64,000 nucleotides of DNA, from assembly GCA_023159155.1 (NCBI GenBank), contig JAJNNX010000003.1:1302001-1366000 (forward strand), given 5' to 3'. Shown here in pieces: positions 12,598-23,693 of this stretch; positions within the stretch are counted from its first letter, which is position 1; each line of letters starts with the position of its first letter. The notes beneath the pieces were generated by a model. It ran no database searches. It saw only the letters and a list, made by a program, of their open reading frames with translations, and had not been told where the DNA came from. Both the position numbers and the translations under genes were made by a program. The DNA comes from Ustulina deusta (Eukaryota > Ascomycota > Sordariomycetes > Xylariales > Xylariaceae).

Positions 12598-14319
12598 AGG
12601 GACAGAAAGCGCAGGCCGACACACGATAGACCACCGTTTCATTTGTCGAGGACCATTGTACATATATGCGGTGTTCGAGTGTATGCAACAGGACTAGAAG
12701 CACAAATTTGTCTTTTGACTTCAACCTCGCCTTTTTCCGTACTTGGATATCTCATAGGCAGACATTTGTCCGCTTCTCACAACGCCTAATGTGTGACCGC
12801 GAGGACCAATTATCCCTACGCATCTTTCCGATTGGAAAAGATGATTCCCCGCCCAACAGGCCGAATTGTGCATATTAGCTTCTCGGATTCCTTTTTGTTG
12901 GACAAGGCATCTGAAAGGGCATGCCTATCACGATCCTCCATCCCTCAAGCCGACATACTGATGTTTCTCTTAGACATACAAACTGATTATAGCTAATTAT
13001 CCGTTGGCGCTGATATAGTCCGCGTAGTCTTTTTCGTATACCACCATACCGCTAATATATCTTGGCTTCTAATTTCGACGTAGATATCCCTCTCTTACCT
13101 ACTAATAGGCCAGGACACTATCACCATATCTATAATCAATACCCTACAGCAAGCATGCACAGACTGATTTAGAAAGAATTCTTTAACAACACCTCAGCAT
13201 CATTCTCACCTGTCAACTTCCAAAAAGTCAGGAATTAGGGGGGGAAACCCAAACCAAATATCCACCAAATTCGCCAAGGAGGGCTGCCTAATAATGTCCC
13301 CATCACCTCGGCCTCGTTACACTCTCGAAGCCGTGGTCCGCCATCAACGACTCTAAAAGCGGCATGGGGAACTCAGCAGACAGGGGCATGAAGGAGCATG
13401 CCGGGACCCGATCACATCCCGCGGCGATTTGTGCCGGACGGCTCGGATATCCTGATATCTCTCTAGCCAAGGTCCGGTGTCCGTGTACCGGACGCGATGC
13501 GAAAATCCCCCGACTGCCATGGATCTGGCGGACGTGGTCTGTATTGGCTGTCGCCCCCCTGGTCCTGTTTTCGGCGTAACGCTTTCTGTGGGGCCTCGTG
13601 TTTCGTCTTGTCCCGTCTGCGTCTGCACCAGAGCCCGGAACTGGATACGAGGTTTTATATAGTTGGTATTTATAGCGGTGAACGCGGGAAAAGGCTCGGA
13701 AGATGGGCCTGGCCATGTCAAATCGCGGTGGTTTAAAAAGTGATCCGTAATGACTAAGACTGACAGGCACGAAGAGATACACAATCGTGTGAATGCATGC
13801 ATACACGGCATATAGATTCAAGCTGACACTGAACCAAGTAATCGTCTCGGTACTTAGGTAGGTATTAGGTAGATATTAGGTAGATGATCGATCCGTAAGT
13901 ACAAGCCAGCCAGTCTAGCACCAGAGGTTGACATTCTCCCGACCTAAATGGGGACGATACGCTCCTTTCTCTCTCTCCCATCTTTCTACCATCCTCCCCC
14001 CCCCCTTCTGATATCCTTTCGATCCTGCTCACACCCTCCCAATCCGTAACCTCGCACGCCGACAAACACCCAACCTTCCAACAGACCTATCTCGCTCACA
14101 TCACAGCGAATAAGTGAAGGAAAGAAATGTGTCTCAGAACTAAAAAAAACCGAACCATATATTCCAGTCTCGAAGTTCCAAAAACCAGCACGCCCTCACG
14201 TCTCCTCGTTCACCATGCACGCACCTAACGAAAACCCAACAACAACAACAAACAACAACATTATTTCAACGCCTTCATCCTTTCTTTTCACCAACTCGCT
14301 CGCTCACTCACCCACTCAC
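12598..14319. other. Intergenic, convergent 3' flanks, no supported gene
   Basis: 1.7 kb between the complex I gene (plus) and the GPI-protein gene (minus), so it contains two 3' ends and no necessary promoter. Minus-strand frames of 152-172 codons at 13303-13821 overlap each other in two frames and show no motif; I do not call them. Confidence 0.5.
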
Positions 14320-15189
14320 TCACAAGAGTACAGCAGCAACGACACCCGCAAAAGCAGCCAACAACCCAGCCCCGCCGTGCTGTCCTCCCACGGCGACGAT
14401 GTCCGCGGCTCCGCTAGACGTCGTGGCAGCGGCGCCGGTCGACGTGGCGTCTCCGCGCGTGGTGCTGGCGCTGTCCGTGGCGTCCGCCGCGCCCGAGCTC
14501 GTGGGCGTGGGCGTGGTGCTGGCGGTCTGGGATTTGGCGCTCGTCGTCGTAGTTGCGAATGCGCTTGCGTTTGCACTAATTTTTTTTGTTAGTTAATTCT
14601 TAGGTTGAAAAAAATGAAAATTTAGAAAGTACTGGACGGTATGAAGCGTTTGAAATACGTCTTAATATATATATATATGGGCCTGCCAAAAGGGGGGGGG
14701 GGGACAAAACTATAGATGAATGGATGGAAGAGGGAATGGAATGGGGGAATTCAATATATGCCAACTAGAATTGGAAGAAGAAAAAAAGCACGTTGAAACT
14801 CACCAGTATAGCTGTCGCTGACTGTCGACGGCGTATTGTCGGTCGTCGTCAGGGCAGTTGCCAAAGCAGCTATGGGTCCGTTTAGTCATGCTCCTCAACA
14901 TATATACACAACAACACTTTTTTTCTTCTTCTTTTTATTCGATTGAGAAAAGCTTTGTGGGGAACGCGTACGTCATGATAGTGGTGTATTTGTCGCAGAG
15001 ACAGCTGAAGTCCTGGCTTTCGCAGAGGGTAAGGTAGCCCTCTGTGGTGTCGAGGCAGGCATCGAGGATGGACTCGGCGGCGCACGCCCCGGTGGTTGTG
15101 GTGGTGGCGGCGGTGGTGGTGGTGGTGTCTGCCGAGACAGAGGAGACGGCGGCCAGGACGGCGATGGAGAGGATATATGGGGTCTTCAT
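14320..15189 (-). CDS. Small secreted GPI-anchored protein with eight cysteines
   Basis: Three exons (15189-14972, 14869-14804, 14575-14320; introns of 102 and 228 nt) encode 179 residues. Order: signal peptide (MKTPYILSIAVLAAVSSVSA), a short Thr-rich stretch, a compact domain with eight Cys including SCLCDKYTTIMTCFGNCPDD, then about 70 residues of Ser/Thr/Ala-rich stalk, and a hydrophobic GPI-attachment tail (AGLLAAFAGVVAAVLL). The CFGNCPDD motif appears only when intron 1 is removed, which supports the model. This layout is typical of fungal cell-wall or plasma-membrane GPI proteins that resemble CFEM proteins in cysteine number. I cannot assign a true CFEM signature or a function. Intron 2 contains a 12-nt homopolymer (plus-strand G, 14692-14703). 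Confidence 0.85.
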
Positions 15190-16543
15190 TATGACTTTAA
15201 TTACTTTTTTTAAACAATAACGGTAACAACAATAACAGCAGCAGCAATAACAACAGCAATTATTGGGATATGATGTGTGAAGTATGACACAGCGAGAGAA
15301 TAGAAGAGAATAATATTAGGTGGGAGGTATACTGGTCAAGAACCGATGGCTGAAGAGCGCAGTATGATTAACTATAGCGTGTACAAGCGAGTGTAGGTAG
15401 GTAGATAACTTGGAAAAAAGGAGAATAGGGAGGTAGGTAGGTAAGGTCAAAAAACATCTGATGATGGAGTAGGTTTTAGGAGTCAGGGCGTCTTAAGAGC
15501 ACGGATATCTTGGCGCGAGCAGGGGTCCAACATAAACCCAATTAGGCCCTGCAGATGTTCCGGGGCAGACATGGTAGGTTTGTCAATACATGATGCGGCC
15601 CGCTAGCTTAGTACCTACCTGCCGAAGCAGATGGCTCGCGTGGCATGGGGTGTTTGACCCCGAAGTACCTAATGCCCGTTGGCCTAGTGATAGGGAGGTC
15701 ACCTCGTAGATGCACTGCAGTGAGGACCTCGCTGTATTTATGCATTATTTATGCAGAGGGAAACCGTTCTCAAAACGGTTGGGGTTCAACGGTCAATTAT
15801 AATTCACAGCTCAAGGCTTCAAGTCGCACTCTATTCTCAGTTTTATATTTTATATACTTTGGTCCCGTAAATCGAGCGAGCTGCTCTGCGAACTCCCTAC
15901 AACCTTGACACAGAACCGCACGCAACCTTTAAAATCCCTTTAGACAAGGGTCTCATTGCTTTCGTGCTGTAGCTTTGTATGTGTCTGCACACATCCGAAG
16001 AACTCTTGGATTATATCAATCTATAAGAAAGTATAGCTAAGCCATCTCTGACATAGATGAATCTAATGGGTTCGATGTGCCAGAAATATTGGATACCTAG
16101 GCACTTATAAGAGAAAGCACATGTACCAGTATCGTAGCCGGCGACAAAAAAAGCCGAAGAGCTGAATGGGATGAGCTAGGGCTCTCGGATAGAGAAATAA
16201 AGTGACACACCTCGTCTGGGAGAATCTGTTGACCGGCCGACTTCAATTTCGTCAAGTAGCCGAATTGCCTCTTGATAGTGCTCATATCATCATCTTAACC
16301 AAAACTCACAGCCTGAATAATATCAACAGCAGCATCAGAAAGGTCTTTCCCTGCACTGAACAACCCTTTTTTTATTTATACTTAGATTCTTCCCTAATTT
16401 ACAACATGTAGTATTGTGAGGTAGACAGCGGTGTTGTTCATGGGATGGAGGTAGTTTGACTTGCAGGCACCGTAAGGGGCAGCTTTATTTACTACCTAGT
16501 ATACACTATCCTTGGTACCCTCCCACACAAACAGGACTTTATT
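15190..16543. other. Intergenic, no supported gene
   Basis: Promoter side of the GPI-protein gene on the left and 3' flank of the monooxygenase pseudogene on the right. It contains CAA/CAG-type short repeats (15215-15265) and GTAGGTAG words (15390-15445). A 62-codon minus frame at 16285-16097 has a possible donor after ILPDE but no recognisable partner exon. A tRNA-like A-box near 15681 was checked and rejected. Confidence 0.45.
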
Positions 16544-17960
16544 TTACAATTTAGCGCATCCTAGTTTGACTCTAACTAAAAACGCGATATAGAGAAAAAC
16601 AGCCTTGAGGAATGAAAACATCGAGCCCTGTCTAAACTCGCCTACAATCCTGCTGAATAGCCACATGCGTTTCGCGTGGATGCCAACCTCGCGATTGTGC
16701 GCGGCGAGTGCTTTCTCCCCATTAGACACCTTCTCCATAGCAAGGCAATGGCGTGCAGCCTGTTCCGTAGCAGCACCGACGTGGGGACGGAAAGTAGTGA
16801 GGGCGTCACCGACCAGTATAACGTGGCCGTTGTAGAAACTAGGGCTCGTGCACAAGGCATCGTTGATCTTTGTGATGAAGGGCTTTTCAGTTTTCCCAAG
16901 TAGCTCGGCGAACGGGTCTACCATCTGTGGCAGCTTGGATTTGAGCACTCGCTCCCAAACCGCAGGCTGGACGAGTCCCCGTGGGACCGTGTTATGATGT
17001 TGTTTGCCGTGAATATCTGTAAAGAACTCGCGCAGCTCGGGCGAGCCCTCGGCAACATTGTAGTAGGTACCAGACCCAGTTAAGCAGTCGTTCACCCGGC
17101 GCCACATTACCGTCTTCGGTTGGGATGACGTAGCTACGAGAACGGATCAATTAGAAGCATTATTCTTTCGGAAGTTAGGCTTTGGGCGAAGGAAAGCTCC
17201 AGGAAAGGGGAGGGGGAAGGTAGTACGCACCATACAATGTAAGTTCGGCTCATCAGATCAAATACAAGTCGGTTCTCAAAGTACTTGGCGGTATCTTCAG
17301 AGACCAATTTCTCTGGAACACTACCTCTCCAAGAGACATATCCCGCATAGTGCTTAAGCGTCGGCGCGTGTACTAGCTTCCGGACCGTCGAATGAACGCC
17401 GTCAGCTCCAATCACCAAGTCTGCATCTATCGTTTCCTGTTTGCCACTGTGAACATCCTCAAAGTACACTTTCACTGTACCATGTGAATATTCGAGTCCG
17501 GTGACACGTTTCCCCGTTAGATATATGGCGTTCCCATCCTCTGAGGACGGCTGCGGGGGTTCGGGGCAGGCGGTCGAGACAAGACGATCGAAGTTGGCTC
17601 GCAAGATGCGGTATAGAAGAAGCCAGTTAGAGAGCTTCAGTCCTCTTTTGGTAGACAGGAAGTCGGGTCGCTTGCAATATGCAAAATGCCTAGTAACGGC
17701 TGTGATAGATATATTTCGACCGGTCGCATCGAATCTGCGCAAAAACTCCTCGACATTCTGTCCAAAGCCGACACCAGCCTCGTGACTCGACCGTTCAGAT
17801 TGATTGTCCTGCTCGAGGATTGTGACATTGGCACCCTGACGCTTTAGCCGTATGCCCTGCATCAATCCGGCCAAAGACCCGCCGACCTGGAATACCAAAC
17901 TCGGTCAGATTTGAAAGATGCGGAGACAATGCTACTTACAACAACAACTGATTTGGCCAT
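16544..17960 (-). pseudogene. FAD-dependent monooxygenase (salicylate-hydroxylase type), frameshifted
   Basis: Relic or damaged copy of a group A flavin monooxygenase. Exon 1 (17960-17940) plus exon 2 (17886-17231) begin MAKSVVVVGGSLAG, the dinucleotide-binding fold, with the GxGxxG region restored exactly at the splice. The second motif is DLVIGADGVHSTVRKLV. Exon 3 starts at 17133 and reads YVIPTEDGNVAPGERLLNW, then the frame breaks near 17063-17072: the expected YYNV continues only after a net +1 shift (one extra C, or 4 extra bases in TACCTACTAC). The shifted frame runs cleanly to 16544 and carries the FAD-ribityl motif HVILVGDALTTFRPH. Without the shift about 180 residues including that motif are lost, so the product would be inactive unless the break is a sequencing error. 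It lies head-to-head with a broken PKS, and such enzymes commonly oxidise polyketides. Confidence 0.82.
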
Positions 17961-18119
17961 TTCAGAGCGAATTGACGAGAGCCTCAAAGAAAGCACTGTC
18001 TTGAGAAAATTACTTGGAGGTGGGTGGATGCCATACAATCCCACCGCGTCTTTGAATCTTGGGCTGAGCGAAATTTACATAGTCCCTTGTTATTGGTGTT
18101 ACCATTGTGTACTTCGTTC

Positions 18120-18717
18120 TTTGGACTGTAATCTCGATTTCTTTGTCATCTTCAGTTCAGTGGCAGCAATCATCGGATCGCAAGGGCAAAGCAACTATTC
18201 CGCGGCCAACGCCTTCGAGGACGAACTGGCAAGATACAGACGTAGCCAGGGCGAGAAGGCAATCTCTCTCAACCTAAGCCTTTTGGCCGGAGAGGGGTAT
18301 GCCGTTGAGAACCAGAAGGTCCTGATGCAGTTCATGGCGATAAAACAAATGCTTCTGATGTCTCAGCCTGAAGTGTTTGCCATCTTAGATCGTCATTGCA
18401 ACAAAGATCTCCCGTTCGACGCAAGCCGGTCACAGGTTGGTGATGGGCCTCGACGTCCCGAGTGACATCATCATCGCCCGCGGGATGGAGCCCCTCTTCG
18501 CCAATCTCGGTCAGATTACAGGGTCCAACGACCCGCTAAGCCAGATGTCGAGCAAAGACACTGGCAGCACATGTGCGGAGTAGACTCGCTGATTGCAGTG
18601 GTTTTGAGAAACTGGTTCCTCAAAACCGTGAAGGTGGACATAGTTGTGTTCGAAATACTAGGCGGTGCCACTGCGGATATGCTGGGAAATTTTGCAGCGG
18701 AGAAGATGCAGTCCTAA
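18120..18717 (+). pseudogene. Polyketide synthase relic (C-terminal KR and ACP)
   Basis: Only the 3' end of a highly reducing PKS remains. The plus strand reads LDFFVIFSSVAAIIGSQGQ and then SNYSAANAFEDELARYRRSQ, the end of a ketoreductase domain with its active-site Tyr and Asn (YSAAN). It continues through LPFDASRSQ. One extra G at 18439-18440 breaks the frame; the next frame gives VMGLDVPSDIIIARGMEPL, the usual KR-ACP linker. Stops follow, then near 18585 a third frame reads GVDSLIAVVLRNWFLKTVKV to a stop at 18715-18717, the carrier-protein phosphopantetheine Ser and following helix. Most of the ACP N-terminus and all upstream domains (KS, AT, DH, ER) are missing. The left edge of homology, near 18100-18120, lies about 150 bp from the divergent monooxygenase start. 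Confidence 0.82.
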
Positions 18718-21000
18718 GCTGTAGGGGTTTGAATAGAAGTCGGTCATGAAGGACACGGTGGTGGCTTATCGTTCATATAGGAGCCTCATCGCTCAACATA
18801 ATTTACATACATTTACATGGTGCTCTTGTTTTCTTGGTCTTTATTCTCAACGGTCTCGTGACCTTTCGCAATATCTAGATCACCTCGGCCTTCACCTCGG
18901 CAAAATATCTCATTTCCGACCTTACATTCGACTACGGACCGGGTTAAGTTAAGCCGGTCCATGACGGTGTGGATCTGGTCCGGGCAACGGGTGCGCTCTC
19001 TGAGCGTAATAACAAATCCCCGGACTAAGCCATTTCCACCGGAGACGGAAAGGGTGAGGGAAAGGGTGAGACGACGGTCCTTGTTGGCCGGGATCGAGCC
19101 GGGTTCCCTGTTTATAACGTATGTCTTGTCGAGACGGAACCTTTCGCCCGTGCAGGAACGATCATCTAGTAGCTCGAGATTAAGTAGGTTGCTATGGGTC
19201 ATGCCGCAAGGGCTGTACTTACATGCGATGTCTATATTCCCGATTGCTTCGGCTTCTTCACCCAAGGTTGAGAGGGGGGGGGGGGGGGGGGGGAGTAGAT
19301 GGCTCCGTAATGCTGTCCAGCCAGCAGTATGCCATACAGTCCTTATAAGGGAACGGTCCATCGATGCCATCCACAGGGATGAGACAGTGTGAATTAAGGG
19401 TCGCCATTTTGCTATTTGGCTAGGTCAGCACGAATTCTCGCGCATGTACGAATCGTACGGCAACGAGTTCCAGGAATGGCTGCGCATCGCCGAGAATGGA
19501 ACTGGCGGAGGACGAGCCTGCCTGATCGATCACTCATCGCCGAGCTCGATGTTGGCTTTTTGGCAATATTTCCAAGTCTATAGATGACATGCGAGAGGAG
19601 AGCTCGTTGTACAAGTCTCTATATCGCTGTCGCGGTCCAGTCGCCTACGCTGTGCGCGATCCGGAGCATAGGTAGTCAATGCAGCATGACGAATTTGGGC
19701 GACGAACTACGTACATAATATGCAGGGACTCTTCAAATGTTTCAATACGGCTACAAACCCGTCTAAAACGTGACTGCCCCAGATCAAGGATAACGGTGAA
19801 CAGATGATGGAGGCTGTCGGGAATGCGGGTACTACCCAGTAGGTAGGTAGTGGCATGTAAGTGTGTACCTACATGTGCATAAGTCGTGAGGCTGTGGGAC
19901 TTTTCCATTGTTGTGTAGTTCGGATGGTCTCAGATGCGGCTAGACTAAGACCGTGTCTCATAGTCTAAATCATCTCATTGGATGGGATTAACTAACTACC
20001 AACACGAAACCAACGAGGAATTGAGGCCTGGGTAGGTATTCCCACACCATGATTGATCGATCAATCCGATGTTCTAGGTCGCACATAAGTACCTACGCGG
20101 GTGTTAGTGAAATACTACAGCATAGCAGATCCAAATCTCGTCCGACCCAGCCAGCAGAGACTCGTGGAATGCATCGGAGACCGAGACCTGCTTTCTTTGT
20201 CTATTGGCCGCAACCCTCCAGACCTGGTCTGGCATGATTGCAGCGTGCGCTACTACCGAGTGTAATGCACACTATGCGCTGGCAATACCTACTACTGCAC
20301 CGCCTGGCTAATGCAACGTTTTCGATTCGCATCGATGAAAAGTCTCTGCTTGGCACGTTGTCGTCGCCAGCCAATTTGAGATGAGATGACCAAGGTTTAA
20401 TACCTAGTGTATAGATGGGCAAGGGTGCGAGTCAGGGGAAGTGCGCAGTATGCGTAGTGTAGTGTAGTGTAGGCGAGAGAGAACCTTGAATCACGAAGAG
20501 AGAATGGCCCCAGATGCAGCACTACGTTAACCGGTGGTGTGAGGACAAGCCAATTGGGCCAATAAAACACCACATGTCTGAACAGACGAAACAAAATAAA
20601 CAAGAAATAGGGGTGGAATGGAGCTGTGATTATTTTTCGTATAAGCCCTGGCGTGTAGTGTGTAGATGAATATCAAGCAAGACTACCTACACTAGGCTAC
20701 AATTATGAAAAGGGTTGATACGGTGCCATAAGGAGGGCCAGCCATAGATAGATAGTTTGTATCAATAGTAGAAGACTAGATAGAAGTTAATGCCCCTGTT
20801 CGTCCACAACAAGCAGCTCACTCAGAATTAAGGTTCGCGCCGGCAAGGTGTTTCGTTCCAGAACCTTGGGGGCGACGAAGCAAAAGACACGGTAAGGCTC
20901 CACCAGACTATTGGTGGTAATATCAGGCGGTGGAAATTAGAATACCTACACTAGATAGTATACATACACGTAGTGTAGTGTAGACAGTGACGGTGTAATC
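18718..21000. other. Intergenic with poly-G tract, no supported gene
   Basis: 2.3 kb. A run of 20 G lies at 19274-19293. A 185-codon minus frame (19370-18813) crosses this run, while an open frame also exists on the other strand. The part beyond the run has four to five Cys and no stop, but I recognise no family. From about 20410 to 20990 short TAGTG/GTAGTGTAG words recur. Otherwise nothing. Confidence 0.45.
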
Positions 21001-21964
21001 TCAGCGCAGCCGGGATTCGAGGTCGCCAACCTGCTCCTCGAGCTCCTTGATGCGCTCGCGCAGCCCCTCCGTCAGCTCCTCCTGCTCGACCGAGAACTCC
21101 TGCAGAATCTTGACGAACCGCCACAGCCGCAGCACGACGACGAGCGACGCGATCTCCTCGGCGATGCCGTGCTCAAGGAGGTCGACCGTGAAGCTCCCTA
21201 CGATGACGAAGGCGTCCAGACAGTGGAACCAGCTGGAGAAGAACCTAGGAAGAAGGGTGTGCATGCAGCGATTAGCGGGTTGACCTAAGTATGCAGTCAT
21301 TACTTAAAGATCAGACTTTTTTTTTTTTTTTTCTTTTTCTTTATGCTACCCCCGGAACTCAACCCCGGCGAGAAAATCTTCTGGGTATAAAATAATAATA
21401 GTGTCGACGTATGTAAAACTGACCAGTAGATAGACGGACGACTGGACTCACTTGATGCCATCAGCAAACACGGAGAGCGCCAGCTCGAGCATGAAGATGC
21501 AGCTCATGGTCAGGGCGAAGATGGTGAGCCCGCGCTGTGTCGGCGCGACCCAGTCTTCGTCGGCGCGGTGCAGTTCGCAGGTGATGAGGGCGATGAAGAT
21601 CTCGGTCAGGATCCCGGCGACGTCCAGGAGGATCAGGGTCAGGATGATCCAATGCTTTGCGCGCGACGAGAAGAAGCGCCGCGTCTGTGCCCGTGCGCGC
21701 TCGACATAGGACCGCCTCGTCCTCGTCCTCGTCCTCACGCCGTCGGCGATCGACTCGCTCTCGTCGTGATCCGAGGATCGGGCTGTGAAGACATATGTTT
21801 GTTACTATGTTTTTTCTTCCCGACGTAGCATTCTATTTTCTGAGATCCGGATACCCCCATTTCACCACATTCGATGGATTTTAACCCCGTGTCGAGTTGT
21901 TCGTGAGGGAGAGAACGAGTAATAAAAGACCAGACATACCGCATAATGGAGTGTTTTCACTCAT
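21001..21964 (-). CDS. Voltage-gated proton channel, Hv1 type
   Basis: Predicted plasma-membrane proton channel made of a lone voltage-sensor domain plus a C-terminal coiled coil. Three exons (21964-21940, 21782-21452, 21244-21001) encode 199 residues. S1 about 54-75 holds Asp62, aligned with the selectivity-filter Asp112 of human Hv1. S2 about 92-118 holds Glu108 (human Glu153), but the position of human Lys157 is Ser112. S3 about 125-142 holds Asp129 and Asp140 (human Asp174 and Asp185). S4 reads VVLRLWRFVKIL, with R158, R161 and K164 at the gating-charge spacing. Residues 165-199 form a heptad coiled coil (LTEGLRERIKELEEQVGDL) as in dimeric Hv1. There is no pore domain, which separates it from Ca/Na/K channels. 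The Arg/Thr repeat RTRTRTRR precedes S1. Channels of this type are known in fungi, where cytoplasmic pH control is the likely role. Confidence 0.9.
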
Positions 21965-22601
21965 AGCCGGAAGGGATATCCCGGTGGTTCCGATGGTGGA
22001 GGATGAAGCCCGGCGAAAGTAGGTAGTTAGACCCGATAAAACACTATACACCGGTTCTCGGCTCCCGGGGCTTGATTTTTTTAACAAGACCTAGGTAATG
22101 TAGCAATTGGGATTGATATTGATGTTATGTGTAGAGGGGATTGTCTACGTACCCTGGAATCCACCGTGAGGGGTATGATATAGCCACTGTCACTCGCTGT
22201 CTTCCTCATCTTAATGGAATAAAAAGAAAGACAAACCCCCCACCGAAAACCAACAACTACCTATACATGAAGGCAAAATAAAGCAGGATAGTTATTTTGG
22301 TATAGGTTTGAGCACAAAACTGATACTCGATATAGGTAGACTATAATTACTGGAGGGTGACGCCAGCGTGCGAGGTATTTCGTGAGATCCTACTGACAGC
22401 ACAGCTCACCGTGCTGTTTTGTGTGAGAACCGAATTAAACTAACTGCACCACGTATGGATTCAGTTTCTATGCCTAACTTCTTTTTATGTTTCCATGTGC
22501 CTACACTTACTCTAGGTATTATAAACACATTAGAAGATACCAATTCACCAGCAGTGCCCAAGAATACCTACCTACTAAGTACCTACCCAAGTATCTTCTC
22601 C
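21965..22601. other. Promoter side of the proton-channel gene; 3' flank of the DHODH gene
   Basis: About 640 bp separating two same-strand genes. No coding potential is supported. Several TAGGTA/TACCTAC words occur, for example near 22566-22590 next to the DHODH stop. Confidence 0.5.
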
Positions 22602-23693
22602 CTAAACCTCCCAAACACCACCCAAACCCCTCTCAATCTCCCCAAAGACCCCAAGCCCTTTAATCCCCAACGCAGTCCCGACTCCAACAGCAGCCGCGCC
22701 AACGCTCCTCATCCGTCTATACCCGGCGGCGTCCGCAACGCCCCCGATCCCCAGCAGCGCGACATGTCTCGTCTCGGGCGCGGCGTCCAGCATGCGACGG
22801 AGCGTCGCGACGTTCCCAAGCGCGAGGGGATGCAGCGGCGCGCCGGCCACGCCTCCGATGCCTAGTCCGGGTAATGCGGGGGACGGTAGTTTCTGCTCGC
22901 TCTCGCCTCCGTCGAGAAGGAGGCATGAGCCGAGGGTATTCGTGGCCGTGACGAAACTAACAGGGCACACCATCCTACTCCCACCCTCATTCTCCCCTCT
23001 CAATACAGCGCAATCCCGGAGCGTCTGGACGAACATCTCGAACTGTCCCGCATGCGTGTAAGGAGGCGTTTTCAGGCCCCAGGGGATCCGAACCCTAGTC
23101 TCGTCCACGACGTGCGCAATACGTCTCACGTACGCTCTTAAGGCCTGTCCCTCGTATGCAGGCGGGGGTTTGCCAGGGATGTTGGGACAGCTGAGATTAA
23201 CCTCCATAGCGATTCCCACCATCGCCAACTCTGGGGCGGCGCGCGATATAAGACGGTAGCACTCGGCGACTTCATCGGGTGTGCCAGTGACAGAGACGAT
23301 GAACGGTTTCTTTCTTTCTGATTCTTCCCCCATCTCTCTATTCCCCTGCCCTTCCTGGTCGATCTGCCGTATGAATCCCAGATATACATCCAGCGGGATA
23401 GGGCTATAACCAAGGGTATTCAGACTCGCGTCTCCAACCCCGTCTCCCCTCTCCCAATCCTCTCTCCCCACGACGCGATGCGTCCCGGTGTCAAAGAATG
23501 CAAAGCGATGCACGCCCTCATCATGTGGAAATCCTTGACCCAAGAGCGCCGTCCGCGTTGTAACCGCGCCTGTGGAGGGACATCTATATAAGCTTCGGAG
23601 ATGCTCCAGCGTAGTGGCCCACGGGTTGGCTGAGTTGAATAGCGGAGGGTTTATGTCTAGGCGGGGTACGAGACCTTCATCGTCATCCTCCAT
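22602..23693 (-). CDS. Dihydroorotate dehydrogenase family protein (class 1-like)
   Basis: Single-exon 363-residue flavoprotein of the DHODH fold, which oxidises dihydroorotate to orotate in pyrimidine synthesis. Seen motifs: NPPLFNSANPWATT at the start, the signature MEVNLSCPNIPGKPPPAYEG in the barrel, VTATNTLGSCLLLDGGE (the flavin/substrate Asn region), and the phosphate-binding C-terminal strands ALLGIGGVADAAGYRRMRSV and GAAAVGVGTALG. It lacks a mitochondrial presequence and TM anchor, so it resembles the soluble class 1A (fumarate-using) enzymes such as yeast Ura1, not the mitochondrial class 2 enzyme. Filamentous ascomycetes usually make orotate with a class 2 enzyme, so this is probably a paralogue whose substrate could differ. 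The start at 23693 is followed by acidic MEDDDEGL. No frameshifts. Confidence 0.93.
   Translation of the reverse strand: MEDDDEGLVPRLDINPPLFNSANPWATTLEHLRSLYRCPSTGAVTTRTALLGQGFPHDEGVHRFAFFDTGTHRVVGREDWERGDGVGDASLNTLGYSPIPLDVYLGFIRQIDQEGQGNREMGEESERKKPFIVSVTGTPDEVAECYRLISRAAPELAMVGIAMEVNLSCPNIPGKPPPAYEGQALRAYVRRIAHVVDETRVRIPWGLKTPPYTHAGQFEMFVQTLRDCAVLRGENEGGSRMVCPVSFVTATNTLGSCLLLDGGESEQKLPSPALPGLGIGGVAGAPLHPLALGNVATLRRMLDAAPETRHVALLGIGGVADAAGYRRMRSVGAAAVGVGTALGIKGLGVFGEIERGLGGVWEV

Noticed and set aside
13303..13821. 172-codon and 152-codon minus-strand frames
   Set aside because: Two overlapping frames with no conserved text; in the 3' flanks between convergent genes.
15665..15800. Possible tRNA: TGGCCTAGTGATAGG resembles an A-box and GGTTCAACGGTC a B-box
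   Set aside because: The would-be T-arm and acceptor stems do not pair and no anticodon arm fits; only an unrelated hairpin (AACCGTT...AACGGTT) forms.
16097..16285. 62-codon minus frame starting MSTIKRQFGYL
   Set aside because: Ends soon after a possible donor, with no recognisable partner exon or family.
18813..19370. 185-codon minus frame with several Cys
   Set aside because: Runs through a 20-base homopolymer that encodes a proline string, and the opposite strand is also open; no family recognised. The Cys-bearing half could still be real.
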